Part shown: one piece after another, positions 8,232 through 18,755 of the stretch
Layout: the number at the start of each line of letters is the position of its first letter
How positions within the stretch are numbered: position 1 is the stretch's first letter
Assembly (NCBI GenBank): GCA_016935315.1
Contig: JAFGRD010000098.1
Location: 1-54,792, forward strand
Direction: 5' to 3'
DNA from: Pirellulales bacterium
GTDB lineage: Bacteria > Planctomycetota > Planctomycetia > Pirellulales > Thermoguttaceae
Length of the DNA: 54,792 nt
Translations under genes and position numbers: made by a program
Notes under the pieces: generated by a model
What the model was told of the DNA's origin: nothing
The model's input: only the letters and a program-made list of their open reading frames with translations
Database searches by the model: none

Positions 8232-9704
8232 TCAATCGAGGATCTCGACATCGTCCAGAAGGACGCGATTTTCGGCGTCGCCCTCATAGACGATTTTGAC
8301 ATTGTTCAGCACGTCACCTTCGAGACTCGGTCCTTTCATTCCCCAGCCGACGCGGGCTTCCATCGCGCGAAACTCGACGTCACGCCATTTTCCCGGTTGC
8401 AGCCCGGCGATGCGATAGCGGCAATTGTCTTGGAGTTTCTTCGACCAGATCAACACGGTTACGTCTTTCACGGGCTGAAGCGGTTTAAGCTTGAAGCGGA
8501 CGGTCGTCGCGTCGGTTACCGGCACGGAGTATGTGTCCCAAAGCCAGGTTCCCGTGGGCGGAAAGGCATAGGCTTTCGAGCCGTCTGCGCCACCGTCGGC
8601 GAGTTCGCCGCCCAGGAAACCGCCGGGGCCTTGCTCGAAGTCCTGCGAAAAGACCGTTCGGTCCGGCTGGGCGATCAGCAGGCCCGGCGTCATCAGGGCG
8701 CTTCGTCCGGGTGTGGCCCGCTTCTTGCCGTGTTTCGGCCGGCCGTGGACCGGGCCGATGTATTCGGTGGCGACCACCACGTCGTCGAACCAGACTTCCA
8801 TCACACGGCTTTCCGGGCGGGGGTCCTTGTTGTGCCGGGCGGGTTGGTCGGTGTTGTAGTACAGCAGCCAGAAACTGTTGATTCTCAGCTTGTCGGTCGT
8901 CCGCCAGCGGAAGCCCGGGAAACGGCCGTAGAGCTCGCCGTCGACCCAAAACGCTTGCTCGCCGTCGGCCTTCTCGAGGCTGGAATTGGCCTTCAACATC
9001 GCCTCGACGCAATACCAGCGACCGGGCACGATCGGCTCCTGCTTGCCGTCGTAGACCGAGCCCCACTTGGTCTGCATCTCGTGCCAGTAAGTGTAGAAGT
9101 TCCACACACCCGGCGGAGGATACTTGCCCCAGCGACCCGTCGGCTCGATGCCGGTCGAGAACTTGGCGTCGCCGGGCGGGGTCTCGCCGGCGCCGCCCTT
9201 CGGCCATGGCGCGGGTGTGCGGTCGGCCACCAGGTGGACGAAGTGGTGGATATACCCGGTCTTTTCGTGAAACTTCACGTAGAACCGGGCATACATCGTG
9301 TCGACGCCCACCGTGTGAGTGAACAGGTGGCCATTGTCCGCGATGTGCAGCGACCGGTTGCCCGGCGAGTTGGCGTGAACGTCGTCCACAAAGCCGAGGT
9401 TCTCCTTCAAGTGAATGCTGCCCCATCGGGCGCCGGTTTCTTCGACGTTCCCCGTCTCGAAGTCGTCGACGAACAGCACGCGCGGATCGCGTTCGATGTC
9501 TTCGTCACCGGGATACAACGAGGCCAAACCTCCCTTGTCGGGGCGAGGTGCGGGCAGGGACGCCTGCGGCGGCAGAGGCAGATCATCCTCTGCACTACCA
9601 GCGGGTTTTACCCTATCGTCGCCGGCGTGACCCGGCTCGTGTGCAATCATGATCCAGGCGATGGCAACCACGAACGCGGCCGTCATGATACGCGAGAAGA
9701 CCAT
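8232..9704 (-). CDS. Secreted two-domain protein, polysaccharide lyase/concanavalin-like fold suspected
   Basis: The 490-residue product starts at an internal ATG (9704) that gives a clean signal peptide (MVFSRIMTAAFVVAIAWIMI). The first domain (about 70-310) begins LFVDDFETGN and contains MYARFYVKFHEK, YCVEAMLKAN and FWVDGELYGRFPGF, patterns common in secreted jelly-roll proteins related to family 14 polysaccharide lyases and LamG proteins. The second (about 340-490) begins VFSQDFEQGPGGF and ends NRVLLDDVEIL, like a carbohydrate-binding module. I do not recognise a catalytic set. A role in binding or cutting polysaccharide outside the cytoplasm is inference. Confidence 0.65.
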   Translation of the reverse strand: MVFSRIMTAAFVVAIAWIMIAHEPGHAGDDRVKPAGSAEDDLPLPPQASLPAPRPDKGGLASLYPGDEDIERDPRVLFVDDFETGNVEETGARWGSIHLKENLGFVDDVHANSPGNRSLHIADNGHLFTHTVGVDTMYARFYVKFHEKTGYIHHFVHLVADRTPAPWPKGGAGETPPGDAKFSTGIEPTGRWGKYPPPGVWNFYTYWHEMQTKWGSVYDGKQEPIVPGRWYCVEAMLKANSSLEKADGEQAFWVDGELYGRFPGFRWRTTDKLRINSFWLLYYNTDQPARHNKDPRPESRVMEVWFDDVVVATEYIGPVHGRPKHGKKRATPGRSALMTPGLLIAQPDRTVFSQDFEQGPGGFLGGELADGGADGSKAYAFPPTGTWLWDTYSVPVTDATTVRFKLKPLQPVKDVTVLIWSKKLQDNCRYRIAGLQPGKWRDVEFRAMEARVGWGMKGPSLEGDVLNNVKIVYEGDAENRVLLDDVEILD

Positions 9705-9863
9705 CGGCTCCCCCTTTCCGCTTGTACGCACATGGACGAAACGCGAAGCGAGCCGCAGGATCTGCTCCCGCGTGAACAGGACGGAGCAAAACGCTCGCGC
9801 ACGCCCATGGCGCGGGCATCGACCCCACGGCTCGCTGGTGTTGTATCGAGATCCGCTGTGTGC

Positions 9864-10871
<1,008 letters not shown>

Positions 10872-11101
10872 GTCTAACTCCTTCTACGCTGTGTTTCACA
10901 ATTCAATCGGGCCAATCGCCGGGGCTGCGCGGTTCGGCCCCGAACGCTGCCGCCAGCTATTCTGACAGATCCGTCGACGGATGCAACGGGGGGACCCTTC
11001 ACTCTCCCCCCGCCCGTGTTATAATTGGATGGATTTGGGCGTCCCGCTTCGGGTTAGAGTTCGAGGCATTCGAGACAGAGGCTACGGGGTCCGTGGTTTC
11101 C

Positions 11102-12136
11102 ATGCAGATTCGCCAGTTTCTTTTGCCGCCGTTCGTCTTCGCATCGTCGTTGGCCGTGGCATTGTCGGCACAGGCGGCCGGGCGAGTTCAACTGGAGTTG
11201 GTCGGCGACACGCGAGGATCAGCGCTCGTCTTCCAGCAGTGGCTCCAAACGCTTGGTCAGGCGGGAGTCAAGAACATGCGGATTCGTGCGGCTGGCCCTT
11301 CAGACAACGTGGGAATCGAGGTGCGAGGTACGGCCGAGAGTCCCATCTACGTGGTGACCGGGGTCGTGCGGTCGGCCAACGAACTGGTGTTGCCCTCCGG
11401 ACGGTATGCGCCACGCGATGCCCGGCGACTGGCCCGGTGGTTGGAGGATCTGGCTCGGCTCGGCCCGGAGGATCGGCGCGAGCCCAAATCAGCATTCGGG
11501 CTTACTGCGGCACAGTTCGAACAGTTGCACGAAGACCTGAGCCTGCCCGTCGGCTTCTCGACGCGCGATATGAATCGAGCGGAGGCGGTCGAGAAGATCG
11601 GACATCGCCTGCCGAAGCCGCTGAAGCTCGCGGCTGGCCTGGCGACGTCGCTGCAAGGCAAGAAGATCGCCGAGGAGTTGCAGACGGTATCGTGCGGAAC
11701 GGCGCTGGCCTACGTGTTGCGACCGGTGGGTCAGTGTGTCGTGCCCGACGCCGATGGGCCGGCGGTTGGGCTTGCGGTCGTCGCGGCCAAGCCGGCGCTG
11801 GAGGTGTGGCCGGTTGGCTGGGAGCCTGAAAGGCCCCTGCCTGAAGTGCTGCCGGCCGCGTTCGAGATGCACAATGTCAACGTCCAGGGCGTATCGGCAG
11901 CCGTGACGCTTGAAGCGATGGGGCAGCGGCTGAAGGTCCCCGTGCTGATCGACCACAACGCTCTGGCCCGGTACGACATTCAGCCGGAAAAAGTGATCGT
12001 CTCGCATCCGCAGCGGCGGACGACGTACAACATCGCCCTGCGCAAGCTTCTTTCCCAGGCAGGGCTGAAGAGCGAGATCCGCGTTGACGAGGCAGGCAAG
12101 CCGTTCTTGTGGGTCAGCTCCATCAAGCCGATGTGA
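11102..12136 (+). CDS. Secreted protein of unknown function
   Basis: The 344-residue product starts at the ATG at 11102, which gives a signal peptide (QFLLPPFVFASSLAVALSAQAAG); the frame is open upstream but without likeness to a secreted start. The N-terminal part (RVQLELVGDTRGSALVFQQWLQ) and the C-terminal part (VTLEAMGQRLKVPVLID, then YNIALRKLLSQAGL) look like two alpha/beta units; the second resembles a secretin N-terminal-like fold. I do not recognise the family. The 3' end overlaps the convergent CBS gene by 14 bp. Confidence 0.7.
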   Translation: MQIRQFLLPPFVFASSLAVALSAQAAGRVQLELVGDTRGSALVFQQWLQTLGQAGVKNMRIRAAGPSDNVGIEVRGTAESPIYVVTGVVRSANELVLPSGRYAPRDARRLARWLEDLARLGPEDRREPKSAFGLTAAQFEQLHEDLSLPVGFSTRDMNRAEAVEKIGHRLPKPLKLAAGLATSLQGKKIAEELQTVSCGTALAYVLRPVGQCVVPDADGPAVGLAVVAAKPALEVWPVGWEPERPLPEVLPAAFEMHNVNVQGVSAAVTLEAMGQRLKVPVLIDHNALARYDIQPEKVIVSHPQRRTTYNIALRKLLSQAGLKSEIRVDEAGKPFLWVSSIKPM

Positions 12137-13370
12137 CCGACGTCGGCAACGCGCTTCTGCCGGTCACGTCGTACAGGATTCCCTGACTTCCGTTGATTTC
12201 TCCCTGGCCGTTTCGGGTTGCCGTGGAGAACAGAACCACCCGGATCTCCTTGCCGGCAAGAGTCCTCAATGCCAGTTCCTTCGCGTTGATCAGCCCGCTT
12301 GCCAACTCCTCCAGAACTTGGAGTCGCTCGTCTGGCTTGCTCCAAAAGCGTTTTGGCAAGAACGGCTGGTGCACGAGTTCTGCTGGATCGCCCGCCTCCA
12401 GCAACCTTACGAAGGCCGGGTTGGCGTAGGTCGTCTTTCCGTCGAGATCGACTGCGAAGATGGCGAGGCTGGAACTCCCAAGACGCTGACAGCTTTCTGC
12501 TTCCTCCTCCTGTAGTCTGTTTCTCAGTGCTCGAAAGACGTCGGTCTGCGCCACGATGCCGCACAGACGCCCCCGCTCTAAGATGATCAGCCGGCGGATC
12601 CCCATGTCGCTCATCATCTTGCTGGCGCTGAATAGGGAGCAACTCGGCGGAGCACTGATTAGCGGTGAAGACATCACTTCGCCGACACTGATTTCGGTGG
12701 GGCTCTCCCGTCTTGCCACCACTCGCTTGAGATAGTCTCTCTCGGTGAGAATGCCCGCGGGTTCCGCTCCCGACACGGCCACGATCGACGAGATGTGGCG
12801 CGACGTCATCAGTCCTGCTGCCTCCGCGGCAGTTGCCGTCCACGGGATGCTGGCCACGTCCGTGCTCATGATTTCCCGGACCGTGCGTCGCAAGCCGCTG
12901 GACGTATAGATCCGCACCAAGTCGGTCTGCGTGACGATTCCGATGAGTCGTTCCCCGTCGAGGACCGGCAACCGCTTGATCTGCCTGTCTTCCATGATTC
13001 TGCCCGCTTCCAGGGCGGAGACTGACGGGGCAATCGTCTGGACCGGAGACGACATGATTTCCGCGACACGGACTTGGGCCAAATTCCCGCACTGACCTGC
13101 AGCCGGCTTCAGAAAGTCGGTTTCCGTCAGAATGCCCGCCACGCGCCCTTCCGCGACCACCACAGAGCACGAGACCCGGTGCTCCGACATGATCTTGGCC
13201 GCCGAGACCATCGTCTCGTCTGGGGACACCGTGACCACGTCCCGGGTCATCACCTCTCTGATCTCGAGCCAAGCCCGAGCCGAAGGACACCAGCCATCCA
13301 AGGGAACTCGTCCGTTGCCGCTCTGCGTGGGATTCCCTGCCGAGGTCTTGAGCCCTTCTTCAGCCTGCAT
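12123..13370 (-). CDS. Protein with four CBS domains and a C-terminal PAS domain
   Basis: The 415-residue product contains four CBS motifs at about 37-88, 102-155, 164-217 and 228-282 (REVMTRDVVTVSP, AEIMSSPVQTIAP, REIMSTDVASIPW, GEVMSSPLISAPP), so two Bateman modules that would bind adenine nucleotides. A PAS-like domain follows at about 299-405 (SLAIFAVDLDGKTTYANPAFVRLL). No kinase, cyclase or DNA-binding output is present. It may act by protein contact, or as a stand-alone energy and redox sensor. AAGGAGAG lies 10 bp before the ATG. The partner is unknown. Confidence 0.88.
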   Translation of the reverse strand: MQAEEGLKTSAGNPTQSGNGRVPLDGWCPSARAWLEIREVMTRDVVTVSPDETMVSAAKIMSEHRVSCSVVVAEGRVAGILTETDFLKPAAGQCGNLAQVRVAEIMSSPVQTIAPSVSALEAGRIMEDRQIKRLPVLDGERLIGIVTQTDLVRIYTSSGLRRTVREIMSTDVASIPWTATAAEAAGLMTSRHISSIVAVSGAEPAGILTERDYLKRVVARRESPTEISVGEVMSSPLISAPPSCSLFSASKMMSDMGIRRLIILERGRLCGIVAQTDVFRALRNRLQEEEAESCQRLGSSSLAIFAVDLDGKTTYANPAFVRLLEAGDPAELVHQPFLPKRFWSKPDERLQVLEELASGLINAKELALRTLAGKEIRVVLFSTATRNGQGEINGSQGILYDVTGRSALPTSVTSA

Positions 13371-13520
13371 CGGTTCTCTCTCCTTGCTTGTCTCGGGGGA
13401 TCCGACGCGTCTGCCTGCCCGTTTGTGCTTTGGCCGTACGCGCAGTAGCCGTTCTCAAAACAATAGCTTGCGGCGGCAATGTCTGCGGAGACACCGATCA
13501 AGAGGGGGCCCAGCTGCCCG

Positions 13521-15320
13521 CTACAAGAGTGAATCAAGCTGCTCTACCAGGCCGCTGAACTGTCCCAGGGCCGTGTCGACCGCCATGGGCTGTTCCATAT
13601 CGACTCCGGCGTCGCGGAGCAGCTCGAGCGGGTCCTGGGAGCAGCCGCCGCCGAGAAAGTCCAGGTAATCACCCAACTGCTGTTGTCCACCCTTGAGGAC
13701 GCGATCGGCCAGCGCGATGGCCGCCGACATGCCGGTCGCGTACTTGTAGACATAGAACGCCCGATAGAAATGCGGAATGCGAAAGCACTCCAGGTCCAAC
13801 TCGTCGTCCAAGCGGAAATCGGGGCCGAAATAACGCTGCAACAGCTCCCGATAGACGTGTTTGAAGCAATCGACCGTCAGCGGCTCACCCGACTCGGCCA
13901 ATCCGTGGGTAATCTTCTCGAACTCGGCGAACATCGTTTGGCGGAAGATGGTACCTCGCATGGCGTCGATCTGGCGATTGACCAGGAAGGCCCGGTGGCG
14001 GTCGTCGCGGGCGTGGTCCATCAGGTGCCTGGCCAGCAACTGCTCGTTGAAGGTGCTGGCCACTTCGGCGACGAAGATCGCGTAGTCGTAATAGCGGTAG
14101 GGCTGCTTCCTGGAAGAGAAGTAGCTGTGCATGGAGTGCCCGGCCTCGTGGGCCAGCGTAAACACGTGATCGAGGACCTCGGGCTGGTAGTTCATCAGGA
14201 TGTAGGGATCGCCGTCGTACGAGCCGCAGCTGAAGGCCCCGCTCTGCTTGCCGCGGTTTTCATACCGATCGCACCACCGTCCCGTCAAGCCCCGTTCCAG
14301 CACGCCACAATACTCGCTGCCCAGAGGCTCCAGGGCCCCGAGGACCGCCTTTACGGCCTGGCTCCACGTGTGTCGCGTCTGAAGCTGGGAGAGGATCGGC
14401 ACATACGTGTCGTACTGGTGGATCTCTCTCAGACGCATTTTGCGCCGCCGGACGTCGTAATAGCGGTGCAAGGCGGGCAGGTGCCGGCCAACGGAGTCGA
14501 TCAGGTTGTCGTAGACCGATGTCGGCACGCGATCAGGGAAGAGAGAAGCCTCCAAGGCGCTGGGATGATTGCGGGCGCGGGCGTAGTAGACGTCGCGCTG
14601 AATCGAGCCGTTCAGCGAAGCCGCCAAGGTGTGTTGATGGCCGGCGTATTGCTGGTAGTACGCGCAAAACGCCGCTCTGCGCACGCTCCGTTTGGGTGAG
14701 TGCAGCAGCCTGCTGAACGTGGCGTGGCTGAGCTCGACCCACTGCCCCTTCTCGTCTTTGACTGCGGAGAACTTTAGATCGGCGTCGTTGAGTTGGCGGA
14801 AGATCTGGCCGGCGGCCTGAGCCATTTCGATCTGCATGGCCAACAGATTCTCTTCCTTTTTGCCCAGCGTGTGCGGCTTGTAGCGGACCAGACGCTCGAG
14901 CATCAGCCGGTAGGGGGCCAGGCGTCGGTCGGCCAGCAACTTCTTCAGTTTGACGGCGGAGAGGGCCAGGATTTCCGGGCGGATGTAGCTGGAGGCCTGG
15001 GCCGCGCGGCTAGCGGCGTTGAGGTAGCGGCCTTGCATCCGCTGGGACTCGGCGTCGGTCGTGTCTTCCGCCGTTTTCAGGAAAGCATACGTTCCCAGCC
15101 GCTCGCCGGCCCGATCGAAGCCTTCATCAAACCTCAGGCACGCCGCCAGGGTCTTCGGATCGCCCAGCTTGCCCTGGAACCTGGCATAGCCGACAATCCG
15201 CTTCTCCCATTTCTCGAACGCCCTTTCCCAGTTGGCGTGGTCGGGAAAAAGGCTGTTCAGGTCCCAGCGGTCCGACTCCTTGACTTTGCTGCGAGGGGAA
15301 AGCTGTCGCACGTCTTTCAC
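13521..15320 (-). CDS. pepF: Oligoendopeptidase F (M3B metallopeptidase)
   Basis: The 599-residue product carries the zinc site HEAGHSMHS and the M3B surroundings (SGAFSCGSYDGDPYILMNY before it, FVAEVASTFNEQLL after it, supplying the third ligand Glu). PepF cuts short peptides in the cytoplasm. The GTG at 15320 follows AAAGGA by about 9 bp and gives the usual length; the frame is open to 15377 but without family likeness. It lies after the DUF1080 gene on the same strand (90-bp gap). Confidence 0.95.
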   Translation of the reverse strand: MKDVRQLSPRSKVKESDRWDLNSLFPDHANWERAFEKWEKRIVGYARFQGKLGDPKTLAACLRFDEGFDRAGERLGTYAFLKTAEDTTDAESQRMQGRYLNAASRAAQASSYIRPEILALSAVKLKKLLADRRLAPYRLMLERLVRYKPHTLGKKEENLLAMQIEMAQAAGQIFRQLNDADLKFSAVKDEKGQWVELSHATFSRLLHSPKRSVRRAAFCAYYQQYAGHQHTLAASLNGSIQRDVYYARARNHPSALEASLFPDRVPTSVYDNLIDSVGRHLPALHRYYDVRRRKMRLREIHQYDTYVPILSQLQTRHTWSQAVKAVLGALEPLGSEYCGVLERGLTGRWCDRYENRGKQSGAFSCGSYDGDPYILMNYQPEVLDHVFTLAHEAGHSMHSYFSSRKQPYRYYDYAIFVAEVASTFNEQLLARHLMDHARDDRHRAFLVNRQIDAMRGTIFRQTMFAEFEKITHGLAESGEPLTVDCFKHVYRELLQRYFGPDFRLDDELDLECFRIPHFYRAFYVYKYATGMSAAIALADRVLKGGQQQLGDYLDFLGGGCSQDPLELLRDAGVDMEQPMAVDTALGQFSGLVEQLDSLL

Positions 15321-15410
15321 TTGGGAATCCTTTCGAGCCAATGTGGACAGACGGCCGATGGCTGGCCCGTCCGGCACGATCGGCCGCCAGCGCGACTGCG
15401 CACGGACCGC

Positions 15411-16103
15411 CTACGGCTTCTTCAGGGGCTTGATCTTGACCTTGCGATAGGAGACATTGGCCCCATGGTCCTGGAAGCCGATGTGGCCTTCCCGCTTGAA
15501 ATCCTTCAAAGCCGTGCGGAATTTGTTGCCCGAACCATCGGGGTTCTTGCCGGCATCGCTCCAGCGGTTCAGGTCCATGTCGATGATCTGTTGGCCGTTG
15601 AGGGCGACCGTGAGCCTGTTGTCAGCCGCCGTGACCACCAAGTGGTTCCACTGGCCGTCCTTGGCCATCTCTTTGCTGGGGGCAACGGCGTCGTACACGG
15701 CGCCGCAACTGTGCTTCGACGGCTGCCCCGCCGGCTTGTACACCTGGATTTCGATTCCGGTCTGGACGCAGTCCCTGGGGTTGTCCGTGCGGATGAACAC
15801 ACCGCTGTTGCCCTCCGTCTTGAACTCCAGGTCGAGCACGAAGTCGCCGAAGCGATCCTTGGTCCAAATGTCCCCGGCGGCCGCTTTGCGACACATGGCG
15901 CTGTCCTCGACCACCCAGCCTTCGCCCGGCTTCTGGCCCGCAGCGGTCTGCCAACCGTCGAAGTCCTTGCCGTTGAACAGGTCCTGCCACGGTTCCTGGT
16001 TCGAGTCGGACGCGGCCTCGGCCGCGGTCAAGCTCCCGACCAAAAGACCGACGCTGCCGACAACAGCCACTACAACAACGACGGCTTTCCACACACAATT
16101 CAT
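15411..16103 (-). CDS. Secreted DUF1080 (3-keto-disaccharide hydrolase-type) protein
   Basis: The 230-residue product has a signal peptide (MNCVWKAVVVVVAVVGSVG..) and the DUF1080 concanavalin-like domain: WQDLFNGKDFDGWQ, DFVLDLEFKTEGNSGVFIRT, EIQVYK, WNHLVVTAADNRLTVALNGQ and GHIGFQDHGANVSYRKVKI. The fold binds or cleaves sugars; some members hydrolyse 3-keto-glucosides. Planctomycetes carry many paralogues. The ATG at 16103 is preferred to the upstream in-frame start because the signal peptide begins there. It follows the Tat-exported TIM-barrel gene on the same strand, and both could act in extracytoplasmic sugar breakdown. Confidence 0.9.
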   Translation of the reverse strand: MNCVWKAVVVVVAVVGSVGLLVGSLTAAEAASDSNQEPWQDLFNGKDFDGWQTAAGQKPGEGWVVEDSAMCRKAAAGDIWTKDRFGDFVLDLEFKTEGNSGVFIRTDNPRDCVQTGIEIQVYKPAGQPSKHSCGAVYDAVAPSKEMAKDGQWNHLVVTAADNRLTVALNGQQIIDMDLNRWSDAGKNPDGSGNKFRTALKDFKREGHIGFQDHGANVSYRKVKIKPLKKP

Positions 16104-16226
16104 GGTTCTTCTCCTGGCGGTACGTTCTTGTTCCTGGTAGCGGGCTTCTGCCCGTGTCTGATTATCCAACAGCAGCCGCCCCAAGCTTACTGCCCGTCGG
16201 TGGGCCTGTCAAGCTGCTCGGCGCCA

Positions 16227-17207
16227 TCATCCGAAACGGACGCCGATCTGCTCGCCCAGGTCGAACAAATAGCGTCGCGACTGGTCGTATTCCTCCGCAC
16301 TTGCCATGTGTTCGATCATCAGCGGCACGTCGGCAGGCAGCGCCGCCAAACGCTTCAGATAGGTCGTGTAGTCGAGGGAGCCGGCACCGAGGCGGACCTC
16401 GCGGAAGTGGACGTTCATCTCGACCTCCCAGGCCAGATCCTTGGCGTGGCAACTGACAATCCACGGCCCGAGCTTGTCGAAGCACTCGTTCAGCAGCGCC
16501 GTGTTTTGATAGAAGCGTCGGGGCGAGTTGACCAGGTTGCAGGGGTCCAGGTGCACGGCGAACGCATCGCGGTCCACCGCTTTGATCATGTCGAGGTACG
16601 AATCGGCGCTGTCGGGTAGACTCCAGCCCATCATCTCGAAGCCGAACTTGGCCCGCTTCGGCTTGACGGCGTCGATGATCTTCCTGGCGTTTTCCACCGA
16701 GGCGTCGAAGAAGCCCTGCGAGAGGTTGTCGGCGTGGGGGCCGTACCAGACCTTTGGGTCATACGAGCCGGCGATATCCACGCAGCAACGGGCCCCGATC
16801 GCTTCGGCCAGAGCAAGGCCCTCGGTAACTGTTCTGAGATTGGCGGCCCGCTTGGCCGCGTCGGCCTCCAGCAAGTTGCACCAGCGGCCGACTTCGGCGA
16901 TCACCACGTCGTGTTTGGCAAACGCCCGGGCGATTTCGTGTATCCGGTCCCGGTCCGCCAAATCGACATTCGGACAATAGGCGGCACGATAGCCGAGCTT
17001 CTTGTGCGCCAGCGCAGCTTCTTCGGGATCTTGCGGGGCGTCGAAAACCGGGGCACCAAGCCGGATGGCGCGTGCTTTGGCCGGCGGCCGTGCCGCGAAG
17101 GCCTGCGGGCCTCGATCCCGGCCGAGCCATCTGGCGGCGACGGCCACTCCCGTTATTCCGGCAGTTCGCTTCAGAAACGTGCGGCGGTCGGATCGTTTTG
17201 GGTTCAT
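16227..17207 (-). CDS. Tat-exported sugar phosphate isomerase/epimerase-like TIM-barrel protein
   Basis: The 326-residue product begins with a twin-arginine signal (RRTFLKRTAGITGVAVAA). The barrel shows FGFEMMGWSL (metal Glu), FAVHLDPCNLVN, WIVSCHAKDL and PLMIEHM near the end, matching the metal ligands of the xylose isomerase-like family. It would fold in the cytoplasm and be exported with its metal. TAGGAG lies 8 bp before the ATG. The nitrilase-like gene ends 18 bp upstream, so the two are almost certainly co-transcribed. The substrate is unknown; keto-sugars made by the exported oxidoreductases are one option. Confidence 0.9.
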   Translation of the reverse strand: MNPKRSDRRTFLKRTAGITGVAVAARWLGRDRGPQAFAARPPAKARAIRLGAPVFDAPQDPEEAALAHKKLGYRAAYCPNVDLADRDRIHEIARAFAKHDVVIAEVGRWCNLLEADAAKRAANLRTVTEGLALAEAIGARCCVDIAGSYDPKVWYGPHADNLSQGFFDASVENARKIIDAVKPKRAKFGFEMMGWSLPDSADSYLDMIKAVDRDAFAVHLDPCNLVNSPRRFYQNTALLNECFDKLGPWIVSCHAKDLAWEVEMNVHFREVRLGAGSLDYTTYLKRLAALPADVPLMIEHMASAEEYDQSRRYLFDLGEQIGVRFG

Positions 17208-17225
17208 GTCAGACTCCTACGGAGG

Positions 17226-18155
17226 TTAGTGCCGTATCGCGGCGTTGCGCAACGTGGCCGTCGCGTCGGCCGGCTTTCTCGCCGCAGAATGCAGCGGCAA
17301 GTCGAAGAAGAACACGCGGTTCTGATCTCGCTGGCCCCCGAGCTCGTCCGGAGTGATCAGGAGCCGATCGCCGAGAATGGTTCGCTCCAGAATCGAGCCG
17401 TCCGGCCCGGTCACCAGGAACTCGGCGGGGTGCACGAAGAGAATGTGGATCCGATTCTCCCGCGATCTTGACTGCACGATCGGGTCGTTGGTTTTCGGGC
17501 CGAACATGCCGCCCGACGGGCAGATCAGGAAGTCGGCGCCCGCATCGCAGAAGCGCCGCACGATGGCCTGCTCCGTCCGATCGGCACAGATCATCAGTCC
17601 CACGCGGCCGAACGGCGTGGGGAACACGTCGGACGAATCGCCGGATGAGTTTCGCACCCGTTCGTGCCCCAGTTTCTGCTTACGGTACTTACCCAACAGT
17701 TTCCCTTCCGGGCCGAGCAACACCGCCGTGTTGTAGCGATTCTCTCCGTCGGCCTCCAGCATGCCGGCGACGAGATGGATTCTCAGCTCAGCGGCCAAGG
17801 CGGCAAGTCGGCGGAAGTGCTCTCCCTCGGGAATCGGCTCGCCCAGATCCCGATAGGTCGGCAGTGGAATCGACTTATCGGCGATCGCGTAGCCGTCGAG
17901 GAAGCATTCGGTGGTGCAGACGATTTGTGCATCGCTGGCCGCCGCCTGACGAATCATCGCCTCCGCACGGCGGAAGTTGGCCTCCTTGTCGGCGCGGATC
18001 CACTTCAGCACGATTCCCGCGACGCGAACCGTCGCCGGTGGTGATCGGTCCCCCTTCCTTTGCGAAGCCGCGGATTGCGCAAGGGCGTTTCCTGCGACCA
18101 TCGTACCGGCCAGCAGCAGTAGCAGCGGCGGCAGTAGCATGTTCCTGTAACGCAC
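17226..18155 (-). CDS. Exported carbon-nitrogen hydrolase (nitrilase superfamily)
   Basis: The 309-residue product has a signal peptide (MLLPPLLLLLAGTMVAGNALA) and the nitrilase catalytic triad: Glu in VCTTECFLDGY, Lys in GKYRKQKLGHE and Cys in GLMICADRTE. The superfamily hydrolyses nitriles or amides, or reverses amide formation. Export is uncommon for cytosolic amidases but seen in planctomycetes. The start used is a GTG at 18155; an ATG at 18140 is the alternative and keeps the signal peptide. It heads the run nitrilase-like / TIM barrel / DUF1080 / pepF. The substrate is unknown. Confidence 0.88.
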   Translation of the reverse strand: MRYRNMLLPPLLLLLAGTMVAGNALAQSAASQRKGDRSPPATVRVAGIVLKWIRADKEANFRRAEAMIRQAAASDAQIVCTTECFLDGYAIADKSIPLPTYRDLGEPIPEGEHFRRLAALAAELRIHLVAGMLEADGENRYNTAVLLGPEGKLLGKYRKQKLGHERVRNSSGDSSDVFPTPFGRVGLMICADRTEQAIVRRFCDAGADFLICPSGGMFGPKTNDPIVQSRSRENRIHILFVHPAEFLVTGPDGSILERTILGDRLLITPDELGGQRDQNRVFFFDLPLHSAARKPADATATLRNAAIRH

Positions 18156-18344
18156 GGTCCTTTTCTCCCAAAGTGATCACAGGCGCGACGACGCGCCACG
18201 CCATGCCGAAAGCGTACACCGACGTGGGGCGCCGGTCAATCGCGGAGGCCGTGATGTGGTTGGCAGATGGGGGGTAGTCCGCTATACTGACTGACGTGTC
18301 CGTTCCTTTCCTCGTACATGACTTCTCTTCAGAGGGTTGGTGAC

Positions 18345-18668
18345 ATGCCGAAAACCGCCACGATTCACGCCCAGCAGCGGTGGGAATACGCTCTGGTCGA
18401 ACGACGGACCGAAACCACACTCGTCAGCGACATCAACAAGGAGGGCGATCTGGGTTGGGAACTGGTGCAGGTGCTCAGGCACGACAAACCGAAAGGCACG
18501 TTCTGGACGGCCTTCCTGAAACGGCCCCATATCGGTCCCTCCCACACCACGACGACCGACGAGAAGACCGTTTCGACGAATCTGGAAGGCGCCAAGAAGG
18601 TGCAGCCGACGGCGCAACCGAAGAACAGCGAGGGTGACGATTCCCCGGATATCTTCGACTTCCAGTAG
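18345..18668 (+). CDS. Small DUF4177-like protein
   Basis: The 107-residue product contains RWEYALVERR, then INKEGDLGWELVQVLRHD and TFWTAFLKRP, the pattern of the small DUF4177 fold (WEY..., GWELV..., FKR). The C-terminal third is polar and probably disordered. The ATG at 18345 has GAGGG upstream at a reasonable distance; an earlier in-frame ATG at 18318 is possible. The function of the family is unknown. It is divergent from the nitrilase-like gene. Confidence 0.65.
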   Translation: MPKTATIHAQQRWEYALVERRTETTLVSDINKEGDLGWELVQVLRHDKPKGTFWTAFLKRPHIGPSHTTTTDEKTVSTNLEGAKKVQPTAQPKNSEGDDSPDIFDFQ

Positions 18669-18755
18669 TGAAGCCTTTCGCACGGAAGTCGTCAGAGTCG
18701 TTGCCGTGTCGCGCGGCCGCGATCTTCAGTCACGGCCGGAGCAGCCGGTGTAGCG